64,000 nt of DNA from Bradyrhizobium sp. CSA207. Its GTDB lineage: Bacteria; Pseudomonadota; Alphaproteobacteria; Rhizobiales; Xanthobacteraceae. The stretch lies in the NCBI RefSeq assembly GCF_029051685.1, contig NZ_JAACFT010000003.1, positions 186,001 to 250,000 of the forward strand, read 5' to 3'. Shown in pieces: positions 29,216 to 38,632 of this stretch. The notes beneath the pieces are model-generated. The model saw only the letters and a program-made list of their open reading frames with translations. It did not search any database and had not been told where the DNA came from. The position numbers and the translations under genes are program-made. Numbering within the stretch: position 1 is the stretch's first letter; each line of letters opens with the position of its first letter.

Positions 29216-31150
29216 CTAGCCGCTCGAGCCCGCGCGGGTGCGGGGCGCAATCCCAAGCGCTTTGATCCGCGATGCCAGCGTTGTCGGCTTGAGATCAAGA
29301 ATTTCCGCTGCGCCGCCGGGGCCAAAGACTTTCCCTGAGCAGGCCTCGAGCGCCGCCAGGATGTTGGCGCGCTCGTGGTCGCGCATCTCGGGCGCGGTCA
29401 TGACCGCCGGGCGCGCATCGGCCCTCTGGCGCGCAGCTCCGGGTGCGATCTGGGCTCCGGACGAATCCGGCAGGTCGACCCGCAGGCGACCGCTCTGCGA
29501 CAGGATCGCGGCGCGCTCGATCACGTTCTGCAATTCGCGAACGTTGCCGGGCCAGTCGTAGCGGGTGAGCCGCCGGGCGTCGCCCTCGGACAGGCGCAGG
29601 TTGGATTTGAGAGCCTTACTCTCGCGGGTCAGGAAGTGTTGGGCCAGCAGCGGAATGTCCTCGCGCCGTTCGCGCAAGGGCACCGACTCGATCGGGAATA
29701 CGTTGAGGCGGAAATAGAGGTCCTCGCGAAACCGTCCGCGCTGCACCTCCTGCTTGAGATTGCGATTGGTCGCGGCGATCACGCGGACGTCGACCGTGCG
29801 GGTGCGTTCCTGCCCGACCCGCTCGAAATTGCCTTCCTGCAACACCCGCAGCAGCTTGCCCTGCAACTCCAGCGGGATTTCGCCGACCTCGTCGAGAAAC
29901 AGCGTGCCGCCATCGGCAAGCTCGAACCGGCCGATGCGGTCGCGCATTGCGCCCGTGAAGGCGCCGCGAACGTGGCCGAAGAACTCACTCTCGAACAGCT
30001 CGCGCGGGATCGCGGCGCAATTGACGCGGATCAGCGGCCGGTCGCTGCGGCCCGAAGCGTCATGGATGGCGCGCGCAATCAGCTCCTTGCCGGTGCCGGA
30101 TTCGCCGGTGATCATCACGGCTGCGGTGGTCGGCGCCACGAGCTTGACCTGGCGCAGCGTCTTCTGGATCGCCTCGCTTCTACCGATGATGCCGCGTGGA
30201 TTGGTCTCGATGCGGATTTCCTCCTGGAGATAGGCGTTCTCCAGCTCGAGCCGCTCGCGCAGGCGATCGACCTCGGCGAGAGCCGCGTGCAGCTTCTCGT
30301 CGGCCTCGCGCCGCTGGCTGACATCGCGAAACACCACCACCGCACCAACAACCATGCCGCGGTCGCGGATCGGGGTCGAGGTGTATTCGACCCAGGCCGG
30401 CGAGCCGTCCTTGCGCCAAAATACCTCGCCGTCGACCTGATGAACGGCGCCGTCGCGGAAGGCCGCGTAGATCGGGCAATCGTGGTCGTGATAGTGGCTG
30501 CCATCGTGATGGGTGTGATGCACGATCGGGTGAATTTCCTTGCCCACCAGTTCCTCGGCAGTCCAGCCGAGCATCCGCTCGGCGGCCGGGTTCACGAAGG
30601 TGGTCTTGCCTTCTGCATTTACGCCGTAGATGCCTTCGCCGGCCGCGCGCAGGATGAGCTGGTTCTCACGCTCGATGTCCTGAAACACTCGCTCGACACG
30701 CTGCCAGGTCGCAATGCCGCCGCGCATGTGGTCTTCGGCCGCGGCATCGACGTTGCGGCGGCGGCGGGCTTCGAGATCGGTCAGCGTGAGCAGCACCAGT
30801 GTGCGGCCGTCATGGGGCAGGAGGCAGCCGGCATATTCGAGCCGGAGATTTTGACCGGTGGCATGGCGCGGGTTGAGCGCCGTGGACCAGTAGGCGCCCT
30901 TGTGCAGCACAGCCTGGGTGAACACGGTGAGGGCGGGAAGCTGGCCGGCGTGAAGCGTGCTGGCCTTGGTCTGCCGCAGCAGGGCGCGGTCATAGCCGAG
31001 CAGGGCGCAGGCAGCCGGATTGGCATCCACGATCTGGTCGCCATAGGGATCGATCAGCAGCGTTGCTTCGACCGAGGATTCGAACGCCGCGACGCGCGGA
31101 TCGAGCCCGGGGGCCACATCGTCGTGGGCAGGCATTGGCGTCGTTGCCAT
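29216..31150 (-). CDS. Sigma-54 activator with two PAS domains
   Basis: 644 aa from ATG 31150. PAS 1 at about 22-125; PAS 2 at about 155-280 with a His-rich loop ([16 protein letters not shown]); a helical linker; a sigma-54 AAA+ domain at about 321-550 with Walker A GESGTGKE (349-356), the sigma-54-binding loop GAFTGA (396-401) and Walker [11 protein letters not shown]; and a C-terminal Fis-type HTH ([39 protein letters not shown]). It has no receiver domain, so the PAS part is the likely input. Divergent from the cyanate operon, with its binding sites just upstream of its own start, so it most likely activates that operon. Confidence 0.9.
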   Translation of the reverse strand: MATTPMPAHDDVAPGLDPRVAAFESSVEATLLIDPYGDQIVDANPAACALLGYDRALLRQTKASTLHAGQLPALTVFTQAVLHKGAYWSTALNPRHATGQNLRLEYAGCLLPHDGRTLVLLTLTDLEARRRRNVDAAAEDHMRGGIATWQRVERVFQDIERENQLILRAAGEGIYGVNAEGKTTFVNPAAERMLGWTAEELVGKEIHPIVHHTHHDGSHYHDHDCPIYAAFRDGAVHQVDGEVFWRKDGSPAWVEYTSTPIRDRGMVVGAVVVFRDVSQRREADEKLHAALAEVDRLRERLELENAYLQEEIRIETNPRGIIGRSEAIQKTLRQVKLVAPTTAAVMITGESGTGKELIARAIHDASGRSDRPLIRVNCAAIPRELFESEFFGHVRGAFTGAMRDRIGRFELADGGTLFLDEVGEIPLELQGKLLRVLQEGNFERVGQERTRTVDVRVIAATNRNLKQEVQRGRFREDLYFRLNVFPIESVPLRERREDIPLLAQHFLTRESKALKSNLRLSEGDARRLTRYDWPGNVRELQNVIERAAILSQSGRLRVDLPDSSGAQIAPGAARQRADARPAVMTAPEMRDHERANILAALEACSGKVFGPGGAAEILDLKPTTLASRIKALGIAPRTRAGSSG

Positions 31151-31158
31151 TGCGAAAT

Positions 31159-31203
31159 CTCGTAATTGAACTACGAATTTTCGTTTATCACGAGTTTTCG
31201 TAG
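31159..31203. promoter_or_regulatory. Repeated palindromic sites, candidate enhancer for the sigma-54 activator
   Basis: Overlapping inverted repeats of the half-site TCGTA/TACGA: TCGTA-N7-TACGA at 31160-31176, CTACGAA (31171-31177) with TTCGTAG (31197-31203), and CTCGT (31159-31163) with ACGAG (31190-31194). It lies 58-100 bases upstream of the sigma-54 promoter and 9 bases upstream of the activator start, fitting both operon activation and autoregulation. Confidence 0.65.
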
Positions 31204-31260
31204 CAGCCAAGCGCTGCCGAAAGTGCTGTGTCATCAAGGCGCTGGCCGGCCGGGAGGCGG

Positions 31261-31276
31261 TGGCATGCTCCTTGCG
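31261..31276 (+). promoter_or_regulatory. Sigma-54 promoter of the cyanate operon
   Basis: TGGCATG-CTCC-TTGCG, against consensus TGGCACG-N4-TTGCA. The invariant GG (31262-31263) and GC (31274-31275) are separated by exactly 10 bases. The ATG of the first operon gene is at 31310. Confidence 0.75.
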
Positions 31277-31309
31277 TAATGCTTGCTGCAAAGTCGCGCA
31301 GGAGATCCG

Positions 31310-32692
31310 ATGTCCACCTTCGACAATCCGTTTGATCCCGACCGTAACCTCCGTGGCGGCTGCGAATGCGGCCGCCATCGCTCAGCTGCCGAACATGAGC
31401 AGGCCTCGCCGGCGCTGCGCTGTGATCCCGTCGAGAGCGAGGAGAAGCGTTACGAGGGCGTCGTCGCCTCCGCGGTCATGCGCGCGATGTTTCCGCAGGA
31501 TGCCGCGCGTCGCGCCTTCCTGAAGTCGGTTGGTGCATCGACCGCACTTGCCGCGCTGTCGCAGTTCTTCCCGCTCAAGACTGCGACCGAGGTGTTCGCG
31601 GCAACCGGCACGCCGGAGAAGAAGGACCTCAAGGTCGGCTTTATCCCGATCACCTGTGCGACGCCGATCATCATGGCCGCGCCACTTGGGTTCTATTCAA
31701 AACATGGCCTCAACGTCGAGGTGGTCAAGACCGCCGGCTGGGCGGTGATCCGTGACAAGACTATCAACAAGGAATACGACGCCGCCCACATGCTGGCGCC
31801 GATGCCGCTCGCGATCTCGCTCGGCCTCGGTGCCAATGCCATTCCATTTGCGGTGCCCGCGATCGAGAACATCAATGGGCAGGGCATCGTGCTGGCGACG
31901 AAGCACAAGGACAAGCGCGATCCGAAGGACTGGAAGGGGATGAAATTTGCGATCCCCTTCGACTACTCCATGCACAATTACCTGCTGCGCTACTATCTCG
32001 CGGAGCACGGGCTCGATCCCGATACCGACGTGCAGCTGCGCTCGGTGCCGCCGCCGGAAATGGTCGCGAACCTGCGCGCCGACAACATCGACGGCTTCCT
32101 CGCGCCCGACAACATCTGTCAGCGCGCGATCTATGACGGCGTCGGCTTCATGCATCTGCTGTCGAAGGAGATCTGGGACGGCCATCCCTGCTGCAGCTTT
32201 GCCGCCAGCCGCGAATTCATCACCACCGCGCCGAACAGTTTTGCTGCGCTGACGCGGGCCATCGTGGATGCGACCGCGTATGCATCGAAAGCGGAGAACC
32301 GCAAGCAGATCGCCGAGGCAATCGCGCCGGCCAATTACATCAACGCGCCGGTGACGGTGCTGGAGCAGGTCTTGACCGGCACCTACGCCGACGGCCTCGG
32401 CGGCGTGAAGACGGATGCCAAGCGCGTCGATTTCGATCCGTTCCCCTGGCAGTCTTTTGCGGTGTGGATGCTGACGCAGATGAAGCGCTGGGGCCAGATC
32501 AAGGGCGATGTCGATTACAAGGCGGTCGCCGAGCAGGTGTATCTGGCGACCGACACCAGGAAGCTGATGACCGAGATGGGCCTGTCGCCGCCCACCGACG
32601 CCTACAAGTCGTTCGCGGTAATGGGCAAGACCTTCGATCCGGGCAAGCCGGAGGATTATTTGGCGAGCTTCAAGATCAGGAAGGCGTCGTGA
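31310..32692 (+). CDS. Nitrate/cyanate-type ABC transporter substrate-binding protein
   Basis: 460 aa from ATG 31310, with AGGAG six bases upstream. It belongs to the NrtA/CmpA/CynA binding-protein family (KVGFIPITCATPIIMAAPLGFYSKHGLNVEVVKTAGW). A twin-arginine motif RRAFLKSVGAS at 67-77 precedes a hydrophobic stretch, so export by Tat is predicted. An unusually long 66-residue segment lies before it, with GCECGRH at 17-23. With the permease, the ATPase and cyanase downstream, cyanate is the likely substrate; a nitrate-type ligand cannot be excluded. First gene of the sigma-54 operon. Confidence 0.85.
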   Translation: MSTFDNPFDPDRNLRGGCECGRHRSAAEHEQASPALRCDPVESEEKRYEGVVASAVMRAMFPQDAARRAFLKSVGASTALAALSQFFPLKTATEVFAATGTPEKKDLKVGFIPITCATPIIMAAPLGFYSKHGLNVEVVKTAGWAVIRDKTINKEYDAAHMLAPMPLAISLGLGANAIPFAVPAIENINGQGIVLATKHKDKRDPKDWKGMKFAIPFDYSMHNYLLRYYLAEHGLDPDTDVQLRSVPPPEMVANLRADNIDGFLAPDNICQRAIYDGVGFMHLLSKEIWDGHPCCSFAASREFITTAPNSFAALTRAIVDATAYASKAENRKQIAEAIAPANYINAPVTVLEQVLTGTYADGLGGVKTDAKRVDFDPFPWQSFAVWMLTQMKRWGQIKGDVDYKAVAEQVYLATDTRKLMTEMGLSPPTDAYKSFAVMGKTFDPGKPEDYLASFKIRKAS

Positions 32693-32732
32693 GAGACACC
32701 ACTCACCCAACACCGTGGCGAGGTCTTGCCAG

Positions 32733-33572
32733 ATGACCTCCTCCCTCCGCCTCCGCGCCGGCCTCGTCTCCATTGTGCTGCTGGCCGGATTCCTCGGCAT
32801 CTGGCACCTCGCCACGCGCTCGACCGGTACCGTCGCCACGATGAGCCCGGAATACGCCAAGCTGATGGGCCTGACCGCGACGCAGGGCAAATCCGCGATG
32901 CCGGGCCCGCTCGATGTCGGGGCAAAGCTGTGGGAGCATTTGAGACGGCCGTTCTACGATAACGGGGCGAACGACAAGGGGCTCGGCATCCAGCTCGGCT
33001 ATTCCATCGCGCGCGTCGGCACCGGCTATCTCTTGGCCGTGCTCGTCGCCATTCCGCTTGGCTTCCTGATCGGCATGTCGCCGCTGCTGAGCAAGGCGCT
33101 CGATCCATTTATCCAGGTTCTGAAGCCGATTTCGCCGCTGGCCTGGATGCCGCTCGCGCTCTACACCATCAAGGATTCCTCGATCTCCGCGATCTTCGTC
33201 ATCTTCATCTGCTCGATCTGGCCGATGCTGCTCAACACCGTCTTTGGCGTCGCCAGCGTGCGCAAGGAGTGGATCAATGTCGCGCGCACGCTTGAGGTCG
33301 GCACGCTGCGGCGCGCCTTCACCGTGATCCTGCCGGCGGCGGCGCCGACGATCCTGACCGGCATGCGCATCTCGATCGGCATCGCCTGGCTCGTGATCGT
33401 CGCGGCCGAAATGCTCGTCGGCGGGACCGGCATCGGCTATTTCGTCTGGAACGAGTGGAATAATCTGTCGATCACCAACGTCATCATCGCGATTCTCTTG
33501 ATCGGAATCGTCGGCATGCTGCTCGACCAGATCCTGGCGCGTTTCACGCGCATGGTCACGTTTCCGGAGTAG
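32733..33572 (+). CDS. ABC transporter permease (nitrate/cyanate type)
   Basis: 279 aa, inner-membrane permease with six hydrophobic segments. The ABC-coupling loop is seen in EWINVARTLEVGTLRRAFTVILPAAAPTILTGMRISIGIAW (EAA-type motif with the conserved Gly). The N-terminus has a TM (AGLVSIVLLAGFLGIWHLA). It follows the binding protein by 40 bases and overlaps nothing; the ATPase begins 5 bases after its stop. Start ATG 32733 with GAGG upstream at somewhat long spacing. Confidence 0.88.
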   Translation: MTSSLRLRAGLVSIVLLAGFLGIWHLATRSTGTVATMSPEYAKLMGLTATQGKSAMPGPLDVGAKLWEHLRRPFYDNGANDKGLGIQLGYSIARVGTGYLLAVLVAIPLGFLIGMSPLLSKALDPFIQVLKPISPLAWMPLALYTIKDSSISAIFVIFICSIWPMLLNTVFGVASVRKEWINVARTLEVGTLRRAFTVILPAAAPTILTGMRISIGIAWLVIVAAEMLVGGTGIGYFVWNEWNNLSITNVIIAILLIGIVGMLLDQILARFTRMVTFPE

Positions 33573-33577
33573 GGGCC

Positions 33578-34498
33578 ATGACCGAGAAATTCATCTCCAT
33601 CGAAGGCATCGCAAAGCGCTATCCGGGCGCGGGTGGCGGCACCACGGCCGTGTTCGAGAATCTGTGGCTGTCGATGCCGCGCGGCGAGTTTTGCTGCGTG
33701 ATCGGCCATTCCGGCTGCGGCAAGACCACGGTGCTCAACATCCTCGCCGGCCTCGATGCGCCAAGCGAGGGCGCCGTGATCGTCGACGGCCAGGCCATTT
33801 CCGGCACCAGTCTCGACCGCGCCGTGATCTTCCAGAGCCACGCGCTGTTGCCCTGGCGTACCGTGCTCGGCAACGTCGCCTATGCCGTCACCTCGAAATG
33901 GCGCAGCTGGGACCGCGCCAAGGTGAAGGCGCACGCGCAAACGTTCATCGATCTCGTCGGCCTGACGGGTTCTGAGCACAAGCGTCCGTCGGAGCTGTCC
34001 GGCGGCATGAAGCAACGCGTCGGCATCGCGCGTGCGCTCTCGATCACGCCAAAGATCATGCTGATGGACGAGCCGTTCTCGGCCCTGGACGCGCTGACGC
34101 GCGGCACGCTTCAGGACGAGGTGCGACGGATCTGCCTGGAGACCGGGCAGACCGCATTCATGATCACCCACGACGTGGACGAAGCGATTTACCTGGCCGA
34201 CAAGATCTTTCTCATGACCAACGGTCCGGGCGCGGTGCTGGCGGAGGTCGTCGAAAATCCGCTGCCGAAGGATCGCGGCCGCACCGATCTGCACCGGCAC
34301 CCGCTGTATTACGCGCTGCGCAACCACATCGTCGATTTCCTGGTCAGCCGCAGCAAGAATTTTGCGGCCGAGAAGCCCGATCACGATCCGCGCAACGTGC
34401 CCGTCGTACACATCGGCAAGCCTGGATTGACGATCGCCGCCAGCGACGAAGAACGACCGACCTGGACATCCGGGACCAGTCCCGGCCTGACCGCCTGA
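33578..34498 (+). CDS. ABC transporter ATP-binding protein (nitrate/cyanate type)
   Basis: 306 aa. Walker A GHSGCGKTT, ABC signature LSGGMKQRVGIARAL, Walker B IMLMDEPFSALD and the H-loop FMITHDVDEA are all present, so the ATPase should be active. It resembles NrtD/CynD-type subunits with a C-terminal extension of about 50 residues. It energises the permease encoded just upstream. Confidence 0.9.
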   Translation: MTEKFISIEGIAKRYPGAGGGTTAVFENLWLSMPRGEFCCVIGHSGCGKTTVLNILAGLDAPSEGAVIVDGQAISGTSLDRAVIFQSHALLPWRTVLGNVAYAVTSKWRSWDRAKVKAHAQTFIDLVGLTGSEHKRPSELSGGMKQRVGIARALSITPKIMLMDEPFSALDALTRGTLQDEVRRICLETGQTAFMITHDVDEAIYLADKIFLMTNGPGAVLAEVVENPLPKDRGRTDLHRHPLYYALRNHIVDFLVSRSKNFAAEKPDHDPRNVPVVHIGKPGLTIAASDEERPTWTSGTSPGLTA

Positions 34499-34571
34499 TT
34501 TTGGAGACGCATGGATCTTCGGAAACCCGCTCCACACGTTTCCGGATCATGCTTTTAGAGGAGACCCTGAC

Positions 34572-35054
34572 ATGAAACGCGAAGACCTGACCGAAAAGCT
34601 GCTCGACATCAAGCGCGAGAAGGGCTGGAGCTGGAAGCACATCTGTGAGCAGATCGGCGGCTATTCCGAGGTGCTGATCGTCGGCGCGATCCTCGGCCAG
34701 ATGAAGCTGACCAAGCCGCAGGCGGCCAACGCCGGCGAACTGTTCGGCCTGTCGAAGTCGGAGGTCTCGATGCTGAACGAGACGCCGATGCGCGGCATGC
34801 CGATGCCGCCAACCGATCCGCTGATCTATCGCTTCTACGAGTTGGTCATGGTCAACGGCCCGGCGTGGAAGGCGCTGATCGAGGAGGAGTACGGCGACGG
34901 CATCATGTCTGCGATCGACTTCGACATGGTGATGGAGCGCCTGCCCAATCCGAAGGGCGACCGCGTCAAGATCACGATGTCCGGCAAATTCCTGCCGTAC
35001 AAATATTACGGCGCCAGCGGCAACGTGCCGGAATACGGCTTCAAGGAAGGCTGA
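34572..35054 (+). CDS. cynS: Cyanate hydratase (cyanase)
   Basis: 160 aa, normal for cyanase (E. coli 156). It decomposes cyanate with bicarbonate to ammonia and CO2. Catalytic residues are present: Arg87 and Glu90 in IYRFYELV and Ser113 in GDGIMSAIDF, corresponding to Arg96, Glu99 and Ser122 of the E. coli enzyme. GAGGAG precedes the ATG. Last gene of the operon; its 3' end overlaps the convergent gene by 14 bases. Confidence 0.97.
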   Translation: MKREDLTEKLLDIKREKGWSWKHICEQIGGYSEVLIVGAILGQMKLTKPQAANAGELFGLSKSEVSMLNETPMRGMPMPPTDPLIYRFYELVMVNGPAWKALIEEEYGDGIMSAIDFDMVMERLPNPKGDRVKITMSGKFLPYKYYGASGNVPEYGFKEG

Positions 35055-35868
35055 CCGCGGCGAACGCGTCGCGCAGTTCCTTGATCGGTGCCATTTCGCG
35101 AACATAGGTGAAGGAGCCGTTCTCCTTCATCTCGCGCGCGCTCTTCAGGAATGCGGCCAATGCGTATCGCGACATCGCGCCGCCGACGCTGATGCGTTTG
35201 ACGCCGGCCGCCGCCAGTTGCGGCAAGGTCAGCGCCGGATCGGCAAAGCCCATGACGAGGTTGAAGGGCTTTTTCAATGACGCCACCACGGTCTTGATCG
35301 TTGCGAGGTCGTGGACGCCCGGTGCATAGAGCACATCGGCACCGGCGGCCTCGAACGCCTGCAACCGTTTGATGGTGTCGTCGAGGTCGTTGCGCCCGTG
35401 CAGAAGATTTTCGGCCCGGGCCGTCAGCGTGAACGGAATGGGCAGGGAGCGCGCCGCCTCCACTGCGGCCTGCACGCGCTCCACGGCCAACGCGAAATCA
35501 TAGATCGGGCATTCTCGCTCACCGGACGAATCCTCGATGGATCCGCCGACAGCGCCGGTTTCGGCAGCGCGCCGGATCGCGTCCGCTGCGCGCTTTGCCT
35601 CATGCGCGCCGCAATTCTCGAGATCCACGCTGACCGGGAGTTCGGTTGCGGCGGCAATCGCGCGGCAATTGTCGAGGATGGCATCAAGGCTGACCGTCGA
35701 ACTGCCGAACGTGTTGGCAAGACCGAGGCTTGTCGTCGCGAGCGCCTCAAAACCCATCGCCGCGAGCAGTTTTGCCGTGCCGGCATCCCACGGGTTGGGA
35801 ATGATGAAGGCGCCTGGCCGTGTGTGCAGCGCCCGAAACGCTTTGGCCTTCTCCAATTGGCTCGTCAT
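35041..35868 (-). CDS. Isocitrate lyase / PEP mutase-family protein
   Basis: 275 aa TIM barrel: FIIPNPWDAGTAKLLAAMGFEALATTS, VSVDLENCGAH, and GSIEDSSGE corresponding to the family's metal/substrate segments; ARAENLLHGRNDLDDTIKRLQAFEAAGADVLYAPG is typical of this PEP mutase-like subgroup. Unlike true isocitrate lyase it lacks KKCGH. The reaction is unknown; candidates are carboxyvinyl- or phosphono-type C-C bond lyases. Divergent from a LysR regulator. Confidence 0.85.
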   Translation of the reverse strand: MTSQLEKAKAFRALHTRPGAFIIPNPWDAGTAKLLAAMGFEALATTSLGLANTFGSSTVSLDAILDNCRAIAAATELPVSVDLENCGAHEAKRAADAIRRAAETGAVGGSIEDSSGERECPIYDFALAVERVQAAVEAARSLPIPFTLTARAENLLHGRNDLDDTIKRLQAFEAAGADVLYAPGVHDLATIKTVVASLKKPFNLVMGFADPALTLPQLAAAGVKRISVGGAMSRYALAAFLKSAREMKENGSFTYVREMAPIKELRDAFAAVSLP

Positions 35869-35926
35869 TGATCGCTCCGGTTATCCTGATCGATGTGCAT
35901 CAGCCATAGGCGCCTTTCCGCCATCC

Positions 35927-35938
35927 AACAAATTTGTT
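35927..35938. promoter_or_regulatory. 12-bp palindrome in a LysR-type divergent promoter
   Basis: AACAAATTTGTT is a perfect palindrome in the gap between the PEP mutase-like gene and the LysR gene. Its position fits a LysR-type operator controlling both genes, though the sequence alone does not prove it. Confidence 0.45.
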
Positions 35939-35980
35939 ATTTCTCTTGACGTCATCAGCTTTTTGCATGAGGTGGCGGCG

Positions 35981-36955
35981 ATGGACAGCGATGCCCTCAA
36001 CACCTTCCTGGCGGTTCACCGCCGGGGAGGGATCTCGAACGCTGCGAAATTCCTGCACCGCTCGCAACCGGCGATCTCGCGCCGCATCGCGCTGTTGGAG
36101 CAGGACCTCGGTGTGCCGCTGTTCGAGCGCGTGGCGGGTCGCACGCTGCTGAGCGATGCGGGACGGGTGCTGATTCCTTACGCAGAGCGCGCCGTCGCTG
36201 CCGCGCAGGACGCCGAACAGGCGATCCGGGCGCTGACCAAACAGAATGCCGGTCCGGTATCGCTCGCCGTGACCGGCACGCTCGCCGACAGTCGCCTGTC
36301 GAAGATCATGACGGGGTTCGCGAAGGAAAATCCCGGTGTCGCGCTCACGCTGCGCACCGCGACCAGCGCGGAGGTCAGCGGTCTCGTTCGCCGCGGCGAG
36401 GCGACGGTCGGCCTGCGTTACAACATGGATCGTTCGCGCGACCTCGACTGCGAAGCGGTCATGACCGAGACATTGCAGGTTGTCTGCGCACCTGATCATC
36501 CTCTCGCCGGCAAGCGTGTGAAGCGGCTCGCCGAGCTCAGCGGCGAACGCTGGATCGCGTTTCCCGAAATCCCAGGTCGGCGCGAGATCGCGGCCGCGCA
36601 CGTTTTTGCGCTGTTTCTGACCCGCGGCCTGGGCGATGTTGAATGGACGGCAGTCGACAGCCTCACCGCCCAGAAGAGACTCGTCGAGTCCGGCTTCGGC
36701 CTCGCGCTGCTGGCAGAAAGCCACGTGGCCGAGGAGTTGAGGTCTGCGGCCATCGCCGCCATCCCGGTCGGTGATCTCGTCGCCAGCCACGACATCGCCG
36801 TCGTGACGCGGCGCGGCGGGTTCTTGAGCCTGGCCGCCCAGCATTTGCTGGAGGCCATCCGGCGGCATTACGGCGCAACCGACGCCATGACGATTCGGCA
36901 GCCCGGAAAGCAACGGCCGGCGCGCAAGACAATTGCACGCCGGCGCGCCAGATAG
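35981..36955 (+). CDS. LysR-family transcriptional regulator
   Basis: 324 aa from ATG 35981. N-terminal winged HTH: MDSDALNTFLAVHRRGGISNAAKFLHRSQPAISRRIALLEQDLGVPLFER. The remaining ~240 residues form the periplasmic-binding-like effector domain (SGLVRRGEATVGLRYN ... LQVVCAPDHPLAGKRV). The C-terminus is basic (KQRPARKTIARRRAR), beyond the domain. It is divergent from the PEP mutase-like gene and probably regulates it. Confidence 0.9.
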   Translation: MDSDALNTFLAVHRRGGISNAAKFLHRSQPAISRRIALLEQDLGVPLFERVAGRTLLSDAGRVLIPYAERAVAAAQDAEQAIRALTKQNAGPVSLAVTGTLADSRLSKIMTGFAKENPGVALTLRTATSAEVSGLVRRGEATVGLRYNMDRSRDLDCEAVMTETLQVVCAPDHPLAGKRVKRLAELSGERWIAFPEIPGRREIAAAHVFALFLTRGLGDVEWTAVDSLTAQKRLVESGFGLALLAESHVAEELRSAAIAAIPVGDLVASHDIAVVTRRGGFLSLAAQHLLEAIRRHYGATDAMTIRQPGKQRPARKTIARRRAR

Positions 36956-36966
36956 AAAACAGCGGT

Positions 36967-37290
36967 TTATTTCCCCGCTTTCACCTCGGCGACTGCCACC
37001 GCCACCAGCTCGTTCATCTTGGCGCGAATCGCCTGCTCGGTGATGGCAACGTTCTTGGCGGCGAAATCGGCCGTGACTTTGCGCAGGACGTCGGTATCGC
37101 CGGCTTCCTCGAAATCGGCCGCGACCACTTCCTTGGCATAGGCTGCCGCCGCATCGCCGGTGATGCCGAGCTTTTCGGCCGCCCACAGGCCGAGCAGCCG
37201 ATTGCGGCGGGCTTCGGCCTTGAATTTCTGCTCCTCGTCGAGAGCGAATTTCTTCTCGAAACCTTCCTCGCGCTTGTCGAACGTGCTCAT
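36967..37290 (-). CDS. ATPase inhibitor subunit zeta (DUF1476)
   Basis: 107 aa. MSTFDKREEGFEKKFALDEEQKFKAEARRNRLLGLWAAEKLGI is the standard beginning of the alphaproteobacterial zeta family (formerly DUF1476). In Paracoccus zeta binds F1 and blocks ATP hydrolysis through its N-terminal segment, preventing wasteful reverse rotation; the rhizobial proteins are often weak inhibitors. The ATG at 37290 gives the family's start; a longer reading upstream is not supported. Convergent with the LysR gene. Confidence 0.9.
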   Translation of the reverse strand: MSTFDKREEGFEKKFALDEEQKFKAEARRNRLLGLWAAEKLGITGDAAAAYAKEVVAADFEEAGDTDVLRKVTADFAAKNVAITEQAIRAKMNELVAVAVAEVKAGK

Positions 37291-37598
37291 GCCTTGTTCC
37301 AACCCTGCTGAATGAAGCGGGACGCCTCGTTGCAGCATCCCCGGTGCATGCCTAGATAGGGGGCACGAATCGGCAAAACAACGGGCCGTTAAGCCGCAGG
37401 CAAGGCGGTATAAGTTGGCATCGGATGGGCCGGATCGATTGTGCTGGGACGGCCAATCGGATAGGTTGCCTGAAGGCGTGGTTCCTGTTCTGTTTCCATG
37501 GGTTCCGGGCTGTTCACGGCAGCTCCGCCGTGGGTCGTAGTTCTCGTAAACCGGAGCACACCAAATACATGGATTTCAACAAAACACGGTACATCCCC
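37291..37598. other. Intergenic region upstream of purC
   Basis: 308 bases between the divergent zeta and purC genes. The purC frame is open to 37425, but the extra residues are Cys- and Phe-rich and unlike PurC. No operator or riboswitch was recognised. Confidence 0.4.
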
Positions 37599-38366
37599 AT
37601 GAGCCGTCGGCGTCGCATTTATGAAGGCAAGGCAAAGGTTCTTTACGAAGGCCCGGAGCCCGGTACCCTGATCCAGCACTTCAAGGACGACGCCACCGCG
37701 TTCAACGCGAAAAAGCATCAGGTGATCGAGGGCAAGGGTGTCCTCAACAACCGGATCTCGGAGTACCTGTTTCAGCACCTCAACGACATCGGGGTGCCGA
37801 CCCACTTCATCCGCCGCCTCAACATGCGCGAGCAGTTGATTCGCGAGGTCGAGATCGTGCCGCTCGAGGTGGTGGTGCGGAACGTCGCGGCCGGCTCGCT
37901 GTCGCAGCGCCTTGGCATCGAGGAGGGTACGCAGCTGCCGCGCTCGATCATCGAATTCTACTACAAGAACGACCAGCTCAACGATCCCATGGTGTCGGAA
38001 GAGCACATCACCGCCTTCGGCTGGGCCACGCCGCAGGAAATCGACGACATCATGGCGCTCGCCATCCGTGTCAACGACTTCCTCACCGGTCTCTTCCTCG
38101 GCATCGGCATTCGTCTCGTCGACTTCAAGATGGAGTGCGGGCGCCTGTTCGAGAACGAGATGATGCGGATCATCGTCGCCGACGAGATCTCGCCGGACTC
38201 CTGCCGCCTCTGGGACATCAAGTCGAACGAGAAGCTCGACAAGGACCGCTTCCGCCGGGATCTCGGCGGGCTGCTCGAGGCCTATACCGAAGTCGCCAAG
38301 CGCCTCGGCATTCTGATGGAGAACGAGCGTCCGGCGGGCTCCGGCCCGGTACTGGTGAAGAGCTAA
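37599..38366 (+). CDS. purC: SAICAR synthetase
   Basis: 255 aa. Condenses CAIR with aspartate in de novo purine synthesis. Opens [55 protein letters not shown] and [13 protein letters not shown] carry the ATP and metal/aspartate-binding segments. ATG 37599 fits the family start; an ATG at 37569 adds ten residues. purS follows 13 bases after the stop. Confidence 0.96.
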   Translation: MSRRRRIYEGKAKVLYEGPEPGTLIQHFKDDATAFNAKKHQVIEGKGVLNNRISEYLFQHLNDIGVPTHFIRRLNMREQLIREVEIVPLEVVVRNVAAGSLSQRLGIEEGTQLPRSIIEFYYKNDQLNDPMVSEEHITAFGWATPQEIDDIMALAIRVNDFLTGLFLGIGIRLVDFKMECGRLFENEMMRIIVADEISPDSCRLWDIKSNEKLDKDRFRRDLGGLLEAYTEVAKRLGILMENERPAGSGPVLVKS

Positions 38367-38379
38367 AGGGGATTTCGAC

Positions 38380-38619
38380 GTGAAGGCACGTGTCACCGTT
38401 ACCTTGAAAACGGGCATCCTCGATCCGCAAGGCAAGGCCATCGAAGGCGCGCTGAAGTCGCTCGGCGTCGACGGCGTCGCCAGCGTCCGCCAGGGCAAGG
38501 TGTTCGACATCGAGCTTGCCGGCGCCGACAAGGCCAAGGCCGAAGCCGCGCTGAAGGATGCCGCCGACAGGCTGCTGGCGAATACCGTGATCGAGAATTA
38601 TCGCGTCGAGATCGTCTGA
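38380..38619 (+). CDS. purS: PurS subunit of FGAM synthetase
   Basis: 79 aa. Small dimeric subunit that links PurQ (glutaminase) to PurL in the three-part FGAM synthetase. KARVTVTLKTGILDPQGKAIEGALKSLGVDGVASVRQGK is the family start. GTG 38380, with AAGGGG upstream. Here purS is adjacent to purC, while purQ and purL are 1.4 and 6 kb away. Confidence 0.95.
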   Translation: MKARVTVTLKTGILDPQGKAIEGALKSLGVDGVASVRQGKVFDIELAGADKAKAEAALKDAADRLLANTVIENYRVEIV

Positions 38620-38632
38620 GTCCGCCTCGTAA

